Shown: positions 1 to 8,288, numbered from the stretch's first letter. The stretch: 64,000 bases of DNA from Streptomyces xylophagus (GCF_000716435.1 NZ_JNWO01000033.1:1-64000), one strand, 5' to 3'. Notes: generated by a model not told the origin, from the sequence alone. Translations and numbers: made by a program.

Positions 1-317
1 ACGGACGCTTCCTTTGTACTCACCCTCTCGGGCTTTCCTCCGGGCTTTTCCCTTCGGTCTTGCGTTTCCGACTCTATCAGACCGTTTCCGGTCCCGATTC
101 CCTGTCGGTTGGGATTGTCAAACGCTTTGGGCTTTCGCCTGTCGGCCTTTCGACATTCACTACGTTAGCCGATTCCCTCGCCAGCTCATAATCGAGCTCC
201 GCAAGTTCGAATTCAGGCATGCGGGCATGCTGAAAGCGCCCCTGCTGAGAGGGAGTCGTAGGTAGTGGGTTGGCCGCTTCCGGCTGCAGGCGAATGCCGT
301 ACCCGGGTCAAGCGGCT
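1..317 (-). promoter_or_regulatory. rRNA operon leader (16S gene lies off the left edge)
   Basis: Read on the minus strand, this stretch has the look of the Streptomyces rrn upstream region. It contains a TTGACA hexamer (116-121), the conserved block CTGATAGAGTCGGAAAC around 71-80 with a TAGAGT -10-like element (71-76), and then AAGGGAAAAGCCCGGAGG and GAGTACAAAGGAAGCGTCCG, which run towards the processing and boxA region before 16S rRNA. Mature 16S sequence is not in the window. The plus-strand reading frame here (14-265) has no protein-like features. Recognition is from memory of rrn leaders. Confidence 0.8.
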
Positions 318-323
318 CGGGCT

Positions 324-352
324 ACATTACGCACCCCGCCACGGCGCGTCAA
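324..352 (-). promoter_or_regulatory. rrn operon promoter (upstream-most)
   Basis: On the minus strand, TTGACG (347-352) and TAATGT (324-329) are separated by exactly 17 bp, a good sigma-70/HrdB-type match. The predicted start is near 317, in the rrn leader. The -35 hexamer contains the TGA stop codon (349-351) of the upstream glycosylase gene, so transcription from that gene can run straight into the rRNA operon. Further rrn promoters probably lie downstream, as Streptomyces rrn operons usually have several; a TTGACC (306-311) has no clear -10 partner. Confidence 0.7.
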
Positions 353-990
353 CTTGACCGACGCCTAGGCGTATGGGCCCGATAAGGGCTCACCGTAGGG
401 TCGTTGGTGATCCAGAACCGCCACGGGTGGACCGCGCCCTCGCCCGAGACCCCGGTACGCGGACCGTTGCTTACCTGATGGGAAGGCACGGGTGTACCGG
501 CCAGCATCCTCAGGGGTGTCTCGCCCGTGGTGCACGCGTCCGTGCCGTCCAGGGAGCGGTCGACGTCCAGGGCGGTGGCCAGGCGGGCGGGGCCTTTGGC
601 CAGTTCTTTGTCATTTCGGGCCGAGAGTCGACGTTTACGGGCCAGCTCGGCGCCCTCGACGATCTCGCCGGCACGGAGCAGGACTGCCCTCGCCGTGCCC
701 TCGGGACCGCACACCAGGTTCATGCAGTGCCACATGCCGTAGGTGAAGTAGACGTACACGTACCCGGGCGGACCGAACATCACGCCGTTGCGGGCCGTCG
801 GGCCGCGATACGCGTGGGAGGCCGGGTCGTTTCCGCCGTCGTAGGCCTCGACCTCTGTGATGCGCAGGACGATCGGACCGTCGGGGGTCGTACGGACGAG
901 GATGCGGCCCAGGAGGTCGGGGGCGACCTCCAATACAGGGCGGTCGAAGAACTCTCTGGGGAGTGGCATACGGTCCGGGGGCGCGATCAT
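349..990 (-). CDS. DNA-3-methyladenine glycosylase (AAG/MPG family)
   Basis: Base-excision repair enzyme that removes alkylated purines such as 3-methyladenine and hypoxanthine. The protein (about 213 aa from the ATG at 990) shows the AAG fold signatures: [20 protein letters not shown] at the N-terminus, the catalytic-region [37 protein letters not shown] and the terminal VSPYR. The length is normal for bacterial members. The start is uncertain, since a GTG at 1014 (221 aa) and an ATG at 969 are also in frame and none has a strong ribosome-binding site. The gene ends inside the -35 box of the rRNA operon promoter on the same strand. Confidence 0.9.
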   Translation of the reverse strand: MIAPPDRMPLPREFFDRPVLEVAPDLLGRILVRTTPDGPIVLRITEVEAYDGGNDPASHAYRGPTARNGVMFGPPGYVYVYFTYGMWHCMNLVCGPEGTARAVLLRAGEIVEGAELARKRRLSARNDKELAKGPARLATALDVDRSLDGTDACTTGETPLRMLAGTPVPSHQVSNGPRTGVSGEGAVHPWRFWITNDPTVSPYRAHTPRRRSS

Positions 991-1127
991 GGCGTCCGAG
1001 CGTAGTCCAGACACGCTTGTGCCAAGGGGTGGTCAAGGTTCCGTCCGCTTGCCAGGGTGTGGCGCGGAACCGGTCGCGGTCGGATCGCGTTTGTAGGGAT
1101 CAAGGGTCCATACGTAAAGGGAGAGTC

Positions 1128-1910
1128 ATGGGGTTCAAGAAGCTGCTCGCGAGCCTGGGGGCCGGCGGGGCTTCGGTGGAGACGGTGCTGACCGAGGTCA
1201 ACGTCGTTCCTGGTGGTGTCGTTCAGGGCGAGGTGCGGATCCAGGGCGGGTCCGTCAGCCAGGAGATCCAGGGGCTCTCGGTCGGACTGCAGGCCAAGGT
1301 CGAGATCGAGAGCGGCGACCAGGAGTACAAGCAGGACATCGAGTTCACGAAGGTGCGCCTCGGCGACGCCTTCGAGTTGCAGGCGGGTGCCGCGCACACG
1401 GTGCCGTTCGGGCTCGAGATCCCCTGGGAGACGCCGGTCACGATGATCGACGGTCAGGCGCTGCGCGGGATGCACATCGGGGTGAGCACCGAGCTGGCGA
1501 TCGCTCGTGCCGTGGACTCCAGTGACCTCGATCCGGTCAACGTGCACCCGTTGCCGGCGCAGAAGGCGATCCTGGACGCCTTCATCCGGCTGGGCTTCCG
1601 CTTCAAGAACGCGGACATGGAGCGCGGTCACATCCGGGGGACGCGGCAGAAGCTGCCGTTCTACCAGGAGATCGAGTTCTTCCCGCCGTCGCAGTACCGC
1701 GGGCTCAACCAGGTCGAGTTGAGCTTCGTGGCCGACGAGAACGCGATGGACGTCATCCTGGAGATGGACAAGAAGCCGGGCCTGTTCAGCGAGGGCAGTG
1801 ACACCTTCCGGTCCTTCCAGGTGGGCCAGCACGACTTCCACGGGACGGACTGGGCGGCGTACCTCAATCAGTGGATCTCCGAGGTCGGCAGCAAGCGCAA
1901 CTGGTTCTAG
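1128..1910 (+). CDS. SpoOM (Spo0M) family sporulation-control protein
   Basis: A 260-aa cytoplasmic protein of the Spo0M/arrestin-like family, linked in Bacillus to control of sporulation phosphorelay activity; the role in Streptomyces is unclear. It opens MGFKKLLASLGAGGASVETVL, followed by two beta-rich arrestin-like halves (GEVRIQGGSVSQEIQGLSV, then RGHIRGTRQKLPFYQEIEFFP, where family members have a conserved linker). The ATG at 1128 follows AGGGAGAG at good spacing, so the 55 extra codons upstream are not coding. It is followed 40 bp later by the PEBP gene, probably on the same transcript. Confidence 0.9.
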   Translation: MGFKKLLASLGAGGASVETVLTEVNVVPGGVVQGEVRIQGGSVSQEIQGLSVGLQAKVEIESGDQEYKQDIEFTKVRLGDAFELQAGAAHTVPFGLEIPWETPVTMIDGQALRGMHIGVSTELAIARAVDSSDLDPVNVHPLPAQKAILDAFIRLGFRFKNADMERGHIRGTRQKLPFYQEIEFFPPSQYRGLNQVELSFVADENAMDVILEMDKKPGLFSEGSDTFRSFQVGQHDFHGTDWAAYLNQWISEVGSKRNWF

Positions 1911-1950
1911 GCTCGGGACGTACTGAAGATTCCGATCAGGAGGTACCGAG

Positions 1951-2490
1951 GTGTCCGAGCTGAAGCGGCGACCGCTCCCCCATGACTTCCATCCGCCTGT
2001 GCCGTCGTTCACGGTGACGAGCGAGGACGTCTCGCCGGGGGCGACGCTCAAGGACGCTCAGGTCTACGCGGCCGGCAACACCTCGCCGCAGCTGCGGTGG
2101 GAGGGCTTCCCGCCCGAGACCAAGAGTTTCGCCGTGACCTGCTACGACCCGGACGCCCCTACGGGGAGCGGGTTCTGGCACTGGACCGTGTTCGACATCC
2201 CGGTCTCGGTGACCGAGCTGCCGACGGGTGCGGGCAGCGGCAAGTTCGAGGGGCTGCCGGAGGGCGCCGTACAGGTGCGCAACGACTACGGGTCGAAGGA
2301 CTTCGGCGGTGCCGCACCGCCGCCCGGGGACGGGTCGCACCGCTATGTGTTCACGGTGTACGCCGTGGACGCGGAGAAGCTCGGTCCGGACTCGGACGTT
2401 TCTCCGGCGGTCGTCGGTTTCAACCTGCGGTTCCACGCGCTGGCACGTGCCCAGCTGATCGGTGAGTACGAAGCGCCCACGGAAGACTGA
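1951..2490 (+). CDS. YbhB/YbcL family (PEBP, Raf-kinase-inhibitor-like) protein
   Basis: A 179-aa phosphatidylethanolamine-binding-protein fold. The family signatures are present: [15 protein letters not shown] motif near residue 50, [21 protein letters not shown] carrying the conserved DPDAP and HW ligand-pocket residues, and [11 protein letters not shown]. Bacterial members have no firm biochemical role. Translation starts at GTG 1951 behind a strong AGGAGGT site. A rho-independent terminator follows 16 bp after the stop. Confidence 0.92.
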   Translation: MSELKRRPLPHDFHPPVPSFTVTSEDVSPGATLKDAQVYAAGNTSPQLRWEGFPPETKSFAVTCYDPDAPTGSGFWHWTVFDIPVSVTELPTGAGSGKFEGLPEGAVQVRNDYGSKDFGGAAPPPGDGSHRYVFTVYAVDAEKLGPDSDVSPAVVGFNLRFHALARAQLIGEYEAPTED

Positions 2491-2506
2491 CGTTCATTGA
2501 ACGTTT

Positions 2507-2549
2507 GCCCGCCTCTGGTCTTGGAATTGATCAGAGGCGGGCATTTTTT
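2507..2549 (+). terminator. Rho-independent terminator after the PEBP gene
   Basis: An 11-bp perfect stem, GCCCGCCTCTG (2507-2517) with CAGAGGCGGGC (2532-2542), a 14-nt loop and a run of six T. It is one of the few U-tailed terminators in the window. Confidence 0.9.
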
Positions 2550-2636
2550 ATTGCGTTGTCCATCTCGGCGTGCCCGGCCAGAGTTGATCCAAGCCCGCCA
2601 CGCGGTTGGGCCGGTTGCCATGGGGAGGTGGGCTGG

Positions 2637-3143
2637 ATGCGGGACACGCTGGTGCTGAACGCGAGCTTCGAGCCGCTGTCGACGGTGTCGTTGAATCGAG
2701 CCGTCGTGCTGGTGCTCCAGGACAAGGCTGTCGTCGAGCAGGCCCACCCCGAACTGCGTATGCGCGGAGCCGAGGTCGATATACCGGCCCCCCGGGTGAT
2801 CCGGCTGTGCAGGTATGTCAGGGTGCCGTTCCGAAGACAAGCTCCGTGGTCGAGGCGGGGTGTGCTGGTCAGGGACCGGCACCGGTGCGCGTACTGCGGC
2901 AGGCGCGCGACCACGGTCGACCATGTGGTGCCCAGGGCTCAGGGCGGTCAGGACTCCTGGCTGAACACGGTGGCCTCGTGTGCGGAGGACAACCACCGCA
3001 AGGCGGCCCGGACTCCGGAGCAGGCGGGGATGCCGCTGCTGCGTCAGCCGTTCGAGCCGACGCCTGCGGACGCGATGCTGTTGGCGCTGGGGACCGAGGA
3101 CTTCGACGCGCTGCCGGAGTGGCTGGTGCAGCCGGCGGCGTAG
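2637..3143 (+). CDS. HNH endonuclease family protein
   Basis: A 168-aa protein with the conserved actinobacterial HNH layout: an N-terminal segment LVLNASFEPLSTVSLNRAVVLVL, then CAYCGRRATTVDHVVPRAQGG with the first CxxC and the catalytic His of the DHV motif, a WLNTVASCAEDNHRKAARTP segment giving the N, H and second zinc-ligand residues, and a short tail. Such housekeeping HNH proteins occur in nearly every actinomycete and are not tied to a defence island; the DNA substrate is unknown. The start is ATG 2637 behind GGGGAGG; earlier in-frame codons overlap the preceding terminator. Confidence 0.9.
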   Translation: MRDTLVLNASFEPLSTVSLNRAVVLVLQDKAVVEQAHPELRMRGAEVDIPAPRVIRLCRYVRVPFRRQAPWSRRGVLVRDRHRCAYCGRRATTVDHVVPRAQGGQDSWLNTVASCAEDNHRKAARTPEQAGMPLLRQPFEPTPADAMLLALGTEDFDALPEWLVQPAA

Positions 3144-3158
3144 GGCACGTGAACAGAA

Positions 3159-3190
3159 CTGGGGCCCACCTCCTGCGAGGTGGGCCCCAG
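3159..3190. terminator. Bidirectional terminator hairpin
   Basis: A perfect 14-bp stem, CTGGGGCCCACCTC (3159-3172) and GAGGTGGGCCCCAG (3177-3190), with a CTGC loop. It sits between the convergent HNH and SPFH genes and has no U-tract, which is common in Streptomyces. Confidence 0.85.
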
Positions 3191-3208
3191 TGTCGTAGCA
3201 AAGGCCTG

Positions 3209-4168
3209 TCAGTCGATGGACGGCTTCTCTCGGCGTTCCGAATTGCCGCCCGAGTTGCTGGAGTTGCCTCCGTCGTTGCCCGAACCGCCGCCGAACGGGC
3301 CGACGTTGCCCATCGCGCCGGAGAGGCCCTTGAGGGCGTCGCCGATCTCGCTGGGGACGATCCAGAGCTTGTTGGCGTCGCCTGCGGCGATCTTCGGGAG
3401 CATCTGGAGGTACTGGTAGGAGAGGAGCTTCTGGTCGGCGTCGCCCGCGTGGATCGCCTCGAAGACCGTGCGGACGGCCTGGGCCTCGCCCTCGGCGCGC
3501 AGGGCGGCTGCCTTGGCCTCACCTTCGGCGCGCAGGATCTGGGACTGCTTCTCACCTTCGGCGGTGAGGATCGCGGCCTGGCGCGTGCCCTCCGCGGTGA
3601 GGATCGCGGCGCGCTTGTCACGGTCGGCGCGCATCTGCTTCTCCATCGAGTCCTGGATGGAGGTGGGGGGCTCAATTGCCTTGAGTTCGACGCGGTTCAC
3701 GCGGATGCCCCACTTGCCCGTCGCCTCGTCGAGGACTCCGCGCAGGGCCGCGTTGATCTCCTCGCGGGAGGTCAGGGTCCGCTCCAGGTCCATGCCGCCG
3801 ATGATGTTGCGGAGCGTGGTGACCGTGAGCTGCTCGATCGCCTGGATGTAGCTGGCCACTTCGTAGGTCGCGGCCCGCGCGTCCGTCACCTGGTAGTAGA
3901 TGACCGTGTCGATGTTGACGACCAGGTTGTCCTGGGTGATCACCGGCTGCGGCGGGAATGGTACGACCTGTTCGCGCAGGTCGATGCGGTTGCGGATCGT
4001 GTCGATGAACGGGACGACGATGTTGAGTCCCGCGTTGAGTGTCCGTGTGTAGCGGCCGAACCGCTCCACGATCGCGGCGCTTGCCTGTGGGATGACCTGG
4101 ATCGTCCTGACCAAAGCGATGAAGACCAACACCACCAGGATGATCAAGACGATGATGACCGGTTCCAT
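3209..4168 (-). CDS. SPFH domain (band 7, stomatin-like) membrane protein
   Basis: A 319-aa flotillin/stomatin-class scaffold. One N-terminal membrane segment (about residues 3-22) leads into the SPFH/band-7 domain (VIPQASAAIVERFGRYTRTL through the TLRNIIGGMDLERTL region), then an Ala/Glu-rich coiled coil of repeats (LTAEGTRQAAILTAEGEKQSQ, around residues 195-235), and a Gly/Ser/Asn-rich disordered tail. These proteins oligomerise at the inner face of the membrane in microdomains. The NfeD-like gene lies 152 bp upstream on the same strand, the classic stomatin/NfeD pairing, so the two probably act together in membrane quality control. Confidence 0.93.
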   Translation of the reverse strand: MEPVIIVLIILVVLVFIALVRTIQVIPQASAAIVERFGRYTRTLNAGLNIVVPFIDTIRNRIDLREQVVPFPPQPVITQDNLVVNIDTVIYYQVTDARAATYEVASYIQAIEQLTVTTLRNIIGGMDLERTLTSREEINAALRGVLDEATGKWGIRVNRVELKAIEPPTSIQDSMEKQMRADRDKRAAILTAEGTRQAAILTAEGEKQSQILRAEGEAKAAALRAEGEAQAVRTVFEAIHAGDADQKLLSYQYLQMLPKIAAGDANKLWIVPSEIGDALKGLSGAMGNVGPFGGGSGNDGGNSSNSGGNSERREKPSID

Positions 4169-4320
4169 CGTGCTCCCCGTACCCTTCTCCGCCTCGGCGC
4201 TTTCGGAAGATCTTATGGTTGTTGAAGATCTTGCTGGTCGAGTCTGTCAGACCGTCGCGCAACTCGTGTGCTGTTCGGTTCAGTTGAGTCCTGCGAGGTC
4301 ATCGGTCGATTCCCGCGAGG

Positions 4321-4755
4321 TCAGATGACGATCGCGGTGGCTCCCTCGATCTCCACGACGTCCACCTCCTGGCCCGGTTCGTAGGCCCGGTCGGTGTCGA
4401 GCGAACGGGCCGACCAGATCTCTCCGGCCAGCTTGATCCGGCCGCCGCCGGAGCCGTCGACACGCTCCAGGACGACGGCCTGCTTGCCCTTCAACGCGTC
4501 CACTCCTGTGGCGAGTTGGGGCCGCGTGGAACGGTGCCGGGCGGCGATGGGTCGTACGACCGCGATGAGGGCGACCGAGACGACGGCGAAGACGAGAACC
4601 TGGACGACGAGGTCCCCGCCGATCCCCGCGGTGGCCGCGGCGGCGACGGCGCCCACGGCGAGCATGCCGAACTCCGGCATCGCGGTCACCACGAGCGGGA
4701 TTCCGAGTGCTGCCGCGCCGACGAGCCACCACACCCATGCGCCGATGTCGTTCAC
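4321..4755 (-). CDS. NfeD-like membrane protein
   Basis: A 144-aa short-form NfeD (NfeD1b type, without the ClpP-like protease domain). There are about three membrane helices in residues 5-70, followed by a C-terminal OB-fold of roughly 60 residues (LKGKQAVVLERVDGSGGGRIKLAGEIWSAR ... EVDVVEIEGATAIV). It is the conserved partner of the downstream SPFH protein. The gene starts at ATG 4755. The head-to-head neighbour is not transcribed from here; the ABC ATPase gene lies 80 bp upstream on the same strand. Confidence 0.92.
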   Translation of the reverse strand: MNDIGAWVWWLVGAAALGIPLVVTAMPEFGMLAVGAVAAAATAGIGGDLVVQVLVFAVVSVALIAVVRPIAARHRSTRPQLATGVDALKGKQAVVLERVDGSGGGRIKLAGEIWSARSLDTDRAYEPGQEVDVVEIEGATAIVI

Positions 4756-4835
4756 ATGGTCATGGTAGGGCTGCGGGTCCCGTCGCGGACAGGGCGCATA
4801 TGCCCGTACGACCCGTATTTTTCAGGGGAGTTCGG

Positions 4836-5627
4836 TCAGGACATGGGGAGACCGCGTGCGGTCCAGCGCTCGCCGACCTGCTCGACGATCAGCGGGAGGC
4901 CGAAGCAGAGGGAGAGGTTGCGCGCGGTGAGTTCGAGCTCCAGCGGGCCCGCGGCGAGCACCTTGCCCTGACGGATCATCAGGACGTGGGTGAAGCCGGG
5001 GGCGATCTCCTCGACATGGTGCGTGACCATGATCATGGAGGGGGCGATCGGGTCGCGGGCGAGGCGGCCGAGCCGGCGTACGAGGTCCTCGCGGCCGCCG
5101 AGGTCGAGGCCGGCGGCGGGCTCGTCGAGGAGGAGCAGCTCGGGGTCGGTCATCAGGGCGCGGGCGATGAGGGTGCGCTTGCGCTCGCCCTCGGAGAGGG
5201 TGCCGAACTTGCGGTCCAGGTAGTCGCTCATGCCGAGGCGGTCGAGGAAGGCGCGGGCACGCTGCTCGTCGATGTCCTCGTAGTCCTCGTTCCACCCGGC
5301 GGTCATGCCGTAGGCGGCGGTCAGGACGGTCTGCAGGACGGTCTGGCGCTTGGGGAGCTTCTCGGCCATGGCGATGCCGGCCACGCCGATGCGGGGGCGC
5401 AGTTCGAAGACGTCGACCTTGCCGAGGGTCTCGCCGAGGATGGTGGCTGTGCCGCTGCTGGGGAACAGGTAGCTGGACGCGACGTTCAGGAGCGTGGTCT
5501 TGCCGGCGCCGTTCGGGCCGAGGATGACCCAGCGCTCGCCCTCCTTGACCGACCAGGAGACCTGGTCCACCAGAGCCCGGCCCTCCCGGACCACGGTTAC
5601 GTCCTCCAGCTCCAGAACATCGCTCAT
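4836..5627 (-). CDS. ABC transporter ATP-binding protein
   Basis: A 263-aa lone nucleotide-binding subunit: Walker A GPNGAGKT, Q-loop region, signature LSEGERKR, Walker B LLLLDEPAAGLD and switch histidine in MVTHHVEE. No permease gene is adjacent, so its partner is elsewhere, or it has a non-transport role as in the ModF/YlmA-type ATPases it resembles (ELRPRIGVAGIAMAEKLPKRQTVLQTVL insert after Walker A). The start is taken at ATG 5627 with GGGAGA upstream; an in-frame ATG at 5645 is possible. Confidence 0.88.
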   Translation of the reverse strand: MSDVLELEDVTVVREGRALVDQVSWSVKEGERWVILGPNGAGKTTLLNVASSYLFPSSGTATILGETLGKVDVFELRPRIGVAGIAMAEKLPKRQTVLQTVLTAAYGMTAGWNEDYEDIDEQRARAFLDRLGMSDYLDRKFGTLSEGERKRTLIARALMTDPELLLLDEPAAGLDLGGREDLVRRLGRLARDPIAPSMIMVTHHVEEIAPGFTHVLMIRQGKVLAAGPLELELTARNLSLCFGLPLIVEQVGERWTARGLPMS

Positions 5628-5759
5628 GAGCGCGCTGTCTCCCATTGCATCGTCGGCCTGTCTCGGCTGTCGCGTGCGCCGGTAGGCGCAGCCCTCGAAG
5701 AAATCTACGCCACCGGCCGGGCGCTCCATTCCATCGGTCCGGTCCTTAGGGTGGACGCC

Positions 5760-6548
5760 ATGCTTTCGGAACCACGTTCAGGACGCCTCGCCGCCTGGGG
5801 AAATGCCCTGTTGGCCGGACTTGTCTCACCGGACGACGCCGTGCTCGCCATCGTGGGCGAGGACGCCGTGCACCGCGTGGAGGGACTGCCGGGCGAATCG
5901 GCGCCCGTCGGACTCACGCTCGCACTGGGACGGCTGCGCACCCTCGGGGTGACCGGGCTGCGCGTGGCGCTGCCCACACCGGGACACCCGCTGGGGCTCA
6001 GCGGCCCGCCCGACTTCAACACGCGAGCCTTGGACGCCGAGGAGGCGGTGATCTGCTACGGCGCCGCGCTCGGCCTCGTTCCCGAGGTGTACGAGGCCGG
6101 TCCCGCCGGTGATGTGCATGTCGAGGTCGTCTGGCACTGCCTGCCGGTGCGGGAGGCGCCGCCCGCCGACGTGCCCTCGCTCGGGGAGGCCGAGCGGGAG
6201 CTGGCGGAGGCGCTGCGGGATGCGACGGAGGTGTTGTCTCGGTTGGACCTGGCCGGGTCGGGGCCGGTCGCGGAGGCTGCGGTCGACGCGTATCGCGCGC
6301 GGGCTGAGCGGGGGCGGGAGGTTCTGGCCCCCGGGTATCCGCCGCGTGCTGTGCGGGTGCTGGAGCTGGCGCAGCGGGTGGGGTTGTTGGTGTCCCTCGC
6401 TTACGAGAGCGGGCACGGGGGTGCGGTGAGCGCGTCCGAGATGGCGGTGCGGGCGGCGGCGTTGCGGCCGGTGGAGCGGACGGCTCGGCGGGCGCAGGTC
6501 GCGGCGTACAACTCCGTTGTGGAGGAGCGGGAGAAGGGGGTGCGCTGA
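5760..6548 (+). CDS. Conserved hypothetical protein (actinomycete)
   Basis: I do not recognise a named family. The 262-aa protein, from ATG 5760 with AGGGTGG upstream, starts MLSEPRSGRLAAWGNALLAG and contains a compact alpha/beta N-terminal half (LRTLGVTGLRVALPTPGHPLG, residues 55-80) and an Ala/Glu/Arg-rich helical C-terminal half. No signal peptide, membrane segment or catalytic motif is visible. It is monocistronic, transcribed divergently from the ABC ATPase gene with 132 bp between starts. Synteny suggests a conserved Streptomyces core gene. Confidence 0.75.
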   Translation: MLSEPRSGRLAAWGNALLAGLVSPDDAVLAIVGEDAVHRVEGLPGESAPVGLTLALGRLRTLGVTGLRVALPTPGHPLGLSGPPDFNTRALDAEEAVICYGAALGLVPEVYEAGPAGDVHVEVVWHCLPVREAPPADVPSLGEAERELAEALRDATEVLSRLDLAGSGPVAEAAVDAYRARAERGREVLAPGYPPRAVRVLELAQRVGLLVSLAYESGHGGAVSASEMAVRAAALRPVERTARRAQVAAYNSVVEEREKGVR

Positions 6549-6587
6549 ATGTTCCGTTGCGCTGATTGCCCTGTGTTGGTGTGGGCG

Positions 6588-6700
6588 TCTTCCGGGGGCT
6601 GCGCCCCCAGACCCCCGCTTCGGCCCTGAAGGGGCCTCGTCCTCAAACGCCGGACCGGCTGAGTGTTGCCGGCCTGAGTGGAAAAGGCACCGGACGGGCT
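6588..6700. repeat. Streptomyces intergenic repeat-like segment
   Basis: The segment after the stop at 6548 contains GGGGGCTGCGCCCCCAG (a short hairpin) followed by CCTGAAGGGG and CTCAAACGCCGGACCGG, then a second partial copy, GGCACCGGACGGGCTGA. Variants of this block recur in noncoding DNA of many Streptomyces genomes, as far as I recall. I see no gene in 6549-6786. Confidence 0.5.
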
Positions 6701-6733
6701 GAGTTCGCTGGGCCGAGAAGCCCTACAGCAGAA

Positions 6734-6768
6734 GGGCCCCGGGAGTCGTCGTCGACTCTCAGGGCCCC
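6734..6768 (-). terminator. Terminator hairpin of the downstream chaplin gene
   Basis: An imperfect long stem, GGGCCC...GGGAGTCG pairing with CGACTCTC...GGGCCC, with a TCGT loop, 19 bp beyond the chaplin stop. Confidence 0.7.
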
Positions 6769-6786
6769 TCCTTACCGCTGCGGGTG

Positions 6787-7026
6787 TCAGTCGTTGACGC
6801 CCTTGTTGCCGAACGCGGGGTTCAGCAGGCCGATGACGTTGACGCTGTCACCGACGACGTTGACGGGGACGTGGACCGGGACCTGGACGACGTTGCCCGA
6901 GCCGACACCCGGCGACTTCACGGCCGCGCCGTCGGCACCCGCGTCGGCGACAGCGGCACCGGCGGAGGCGCCAGCGGCGATACCGGCGACGGTGAGGGCC
7001 ACGGCGGCCTTCTTGGCGATGTTCAT
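6787..7026 (-). CDS. Short chaplin, cysteine-less (ChpE-like), second tandem copy
   Basis: A 79-aa secreted amyloid-forming surface protein of the chaplin family, which coats aerial hyphae and spores. It has a signal peptide of about 28 residues (MNIAKKAAVALTVAGIAAGA, cleavage near AVA-DA) and one chaplin domain with the SPGVGSGNVVQVPVHVPVN, VNVIGLLNPAFGN core. The two Cys of typical chaplins are replaced by V and K (NVVGDS, GNKGVND), as in ChpE of S. coelicolor. ATG 7026 is preceded by AGGAGGAATG. The other copy lies 214 bp upstream. Confidence 0.92.
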   Translation of the reverse strand: MNIAKKAAVALTVAGIAAGASAGAAVADAGADGAAVKSPGVGSGNVVQVPVHVPVNVVGDSVNVIGLLNPAFGNKGVND

Positions 7027-7182
7027 GGGAAGCATTCCTCCTGCGATTGCGTGACCGACCCGGCCGCGGGTCGTGCGCTGATCAACGCGGGGAGTGCCGA
7101 AAACGGCACGGGAATGCGCGTTTGACTGCCCGTTCGGATCATTGGGGCGACAAGCCGACCGGATGACCAGGTGACGAGCAGA

Positions 7183-7214
7183 CCGGCCTCCCAGGGAGCG
7201 CCCTGGGAGGCCGG
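7183..7214 (-). terminator. Terminator hairpin between the two chaplin genes
   Basis: A perfect 14-bp stem, CCGGCCTCCCAGGG and CCCTGGGAGGCCGG, with an AGCG loop, 27 bp after the upstream chaplin stop. The two chaplins are therefore probably separate transcripts. Confidence 0.85.
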
Positions 7215-7240
7215 AGGTCACTGCCGCGGGGCGACGTGCG

Positions 7241-7480
7241 TCAGCGGTTGACGCCGAGGTTGCCGAAGGCGGGGTTCAGGACGCCGATGACGTTCACGCT
7301 GTTGCCGACCGCGTTGACCGGGACGTGGACGGGGACCTGGACGACGTTGCCCGAGCCGACGCCGGGCGAACCGACGGCCTGGCCGTTCGCCAGGCCGTCG
7401 GCGGAGGCCAGCCCGGCACCGGCGGCGACCAGCCCGCCGGCCACCATCGTCACGGCCGCTGCCTTCTTCAGGTTCTTCAC
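7241..7480 (-). CDS. chpE: Short chaplin, cysteine-less (ChpE)
   Basis: A 79-aa secreted chaplin. The signal peptide (MKNLKKAAAVTMVAGGLVAAG, cleavage after ASA near residue 27) is followed by one chaplin domain: VGSPGVGSGNVVQVPVHVPVN and SVNVIGVLNPAFGNLGVN. The positions normally held by Cys are A/V and L, so it cannot form the chaplin disulphide. Sequence and position beside a NarL-type two-component system fit ChpE as I remember it from S. coelicolor; this copy looks closer to ChpE than its neighbour. The start ATG 7480 has AGGAGGACTC upstream. Expression of chaplins is normally developmental, but no sigma site is assigned here. Confidence 0.9.
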   Translation of the reverse strand: MKNLKKAAAVTMVAGGLVAAGAGLASADGLANGQAVGSPGVGSGNVVQVPVHVPVNAVGNSVNVIGVLNPAFGNLGVNR

Positions 7481-7646
7481 TTCTGAGTCCTCCTAGCGAT
7501 CACCGCGGCAGGCGCCGCGGCACGCACTGGAGAACGGTGGAGATCCACGAAGGATGCGCCATCCGGGGGACATTCCCACGACGGTATGAATCTCAGCCCG
7601 GAACGGGACGTTCCGTGTTGCCGTCACGCCACCCCTGCGCAGCCTT

Positions 7647-8288
7647 TCACCTGGTCAGACCGTGGCGTACGGCGAACAGGGCGGCCTGGGTGCGGTCCGC
7701 CAGGTCGAGCTTCATGAGGATGTTCGAGACATGGGTCTTGACCGTCTTCTCGGAGAGCACCAGGGCGCGGGCTATCTCGCGGTTGGAGCGGCCGTCGGCG
7801 ATCAGGCCGAGCACCTCGCGCTCCCGTTCCGTGAGCGAACCGCCTCTCCCCTGCCCCGAGTTGGACTCCTCCTGGGACAACAGGACACCGGCGACCTCGG
7901 GTTGGAGCAGGATGTGGCCAGCGTGGACGGACCGGATGGCGCCGGCGAGGGCGTCCGGGTCCACGTCCTTGTAGACGTAACCGGCGGCGCCCGCGCGCAG
8001 GGCCGGGATCACCGTGCGCTGTTCGGTGAAGCTGGTGACGATCAACACGCGCGCGGGGTGGTCGAGTTCGCGGAGCTTGCGCAGCGCCTCGATGCCGTCC
8101 ATGCCCGGCATCTTGACGTCCATGAGGACGACGTCGGGCTTCAACTCCTCGGTGCGGGCGACTCCTTCGGCACCGTCGGCCGCCTCGCCGACGACCTCGA
8201 TGTCGTCCTGCACCTCCAGGAAGGTGCGCAGGCCCCGGCGGACGACCTGGTGGTCGTCGACGATCAGCACCTTGATTGCGTCAGCCAC
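7647..8288 (-). CDS. NarL/FixJ-type response regulator
   Basis: A 213-aa two-component regulator. The receiver domain has the acidic pair DD at 11-12, phospho-acceptor Asp57 in VVLMDVKMPG, the Thr/Ser of VLIVTSF and Lys of YVYKDV. The C-terminal LuxR-type helix-turn-helix reads LTEREREVLGLIADGRSNREIA ... LSEKTVKTHVSNILMKL. It overlaps the upstream histidine kinase gene by 8 bp, so the two are translationally coupled. Targets are unknown; the adjacent chaplins are one possibility, by position only. Confidence 0.96.
   Translation of the reverse strand: MADAIKVLIVDDHQVVRRGLRTFLEVQDDIEVVGEAADGAEGVARTEELKPDVVLMDVKMPGMDGIEALRKLRELDHPARVLIVTSFTEQRTVIPALRAGAAGYVYKDVDPDALAGAIRSVHAGHILLQPEVAGVLLSQEESNSGQGRGGSLTEREREVLGLIADGRSNREIARALVLSEKTVKTHVSNILMKLDLADRTQAALFAVRHGLTR

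Noticed and set aside
1..265. Plus-strand 83-residue reading frame at the left edge
   Set aside because: It lies within the rRNA leader read on the opposite strand and has no ribosome-binding site or protein-like composition.
2637..3143. HNH endonuclease as part of a defence or mobile element
   Set aside because: Its neighbours are housekeeping genes, codon use is typical and this HNH type is near-universal in actinomycetes.
4707..5759. N-terminal extension of the hypothetical protein at 5760
   Set aside because: The 351 extra codons lie opposite the ABC ATPase gene and have antisense composition; the ATG at 5760 has a proper ribosome-binding site.
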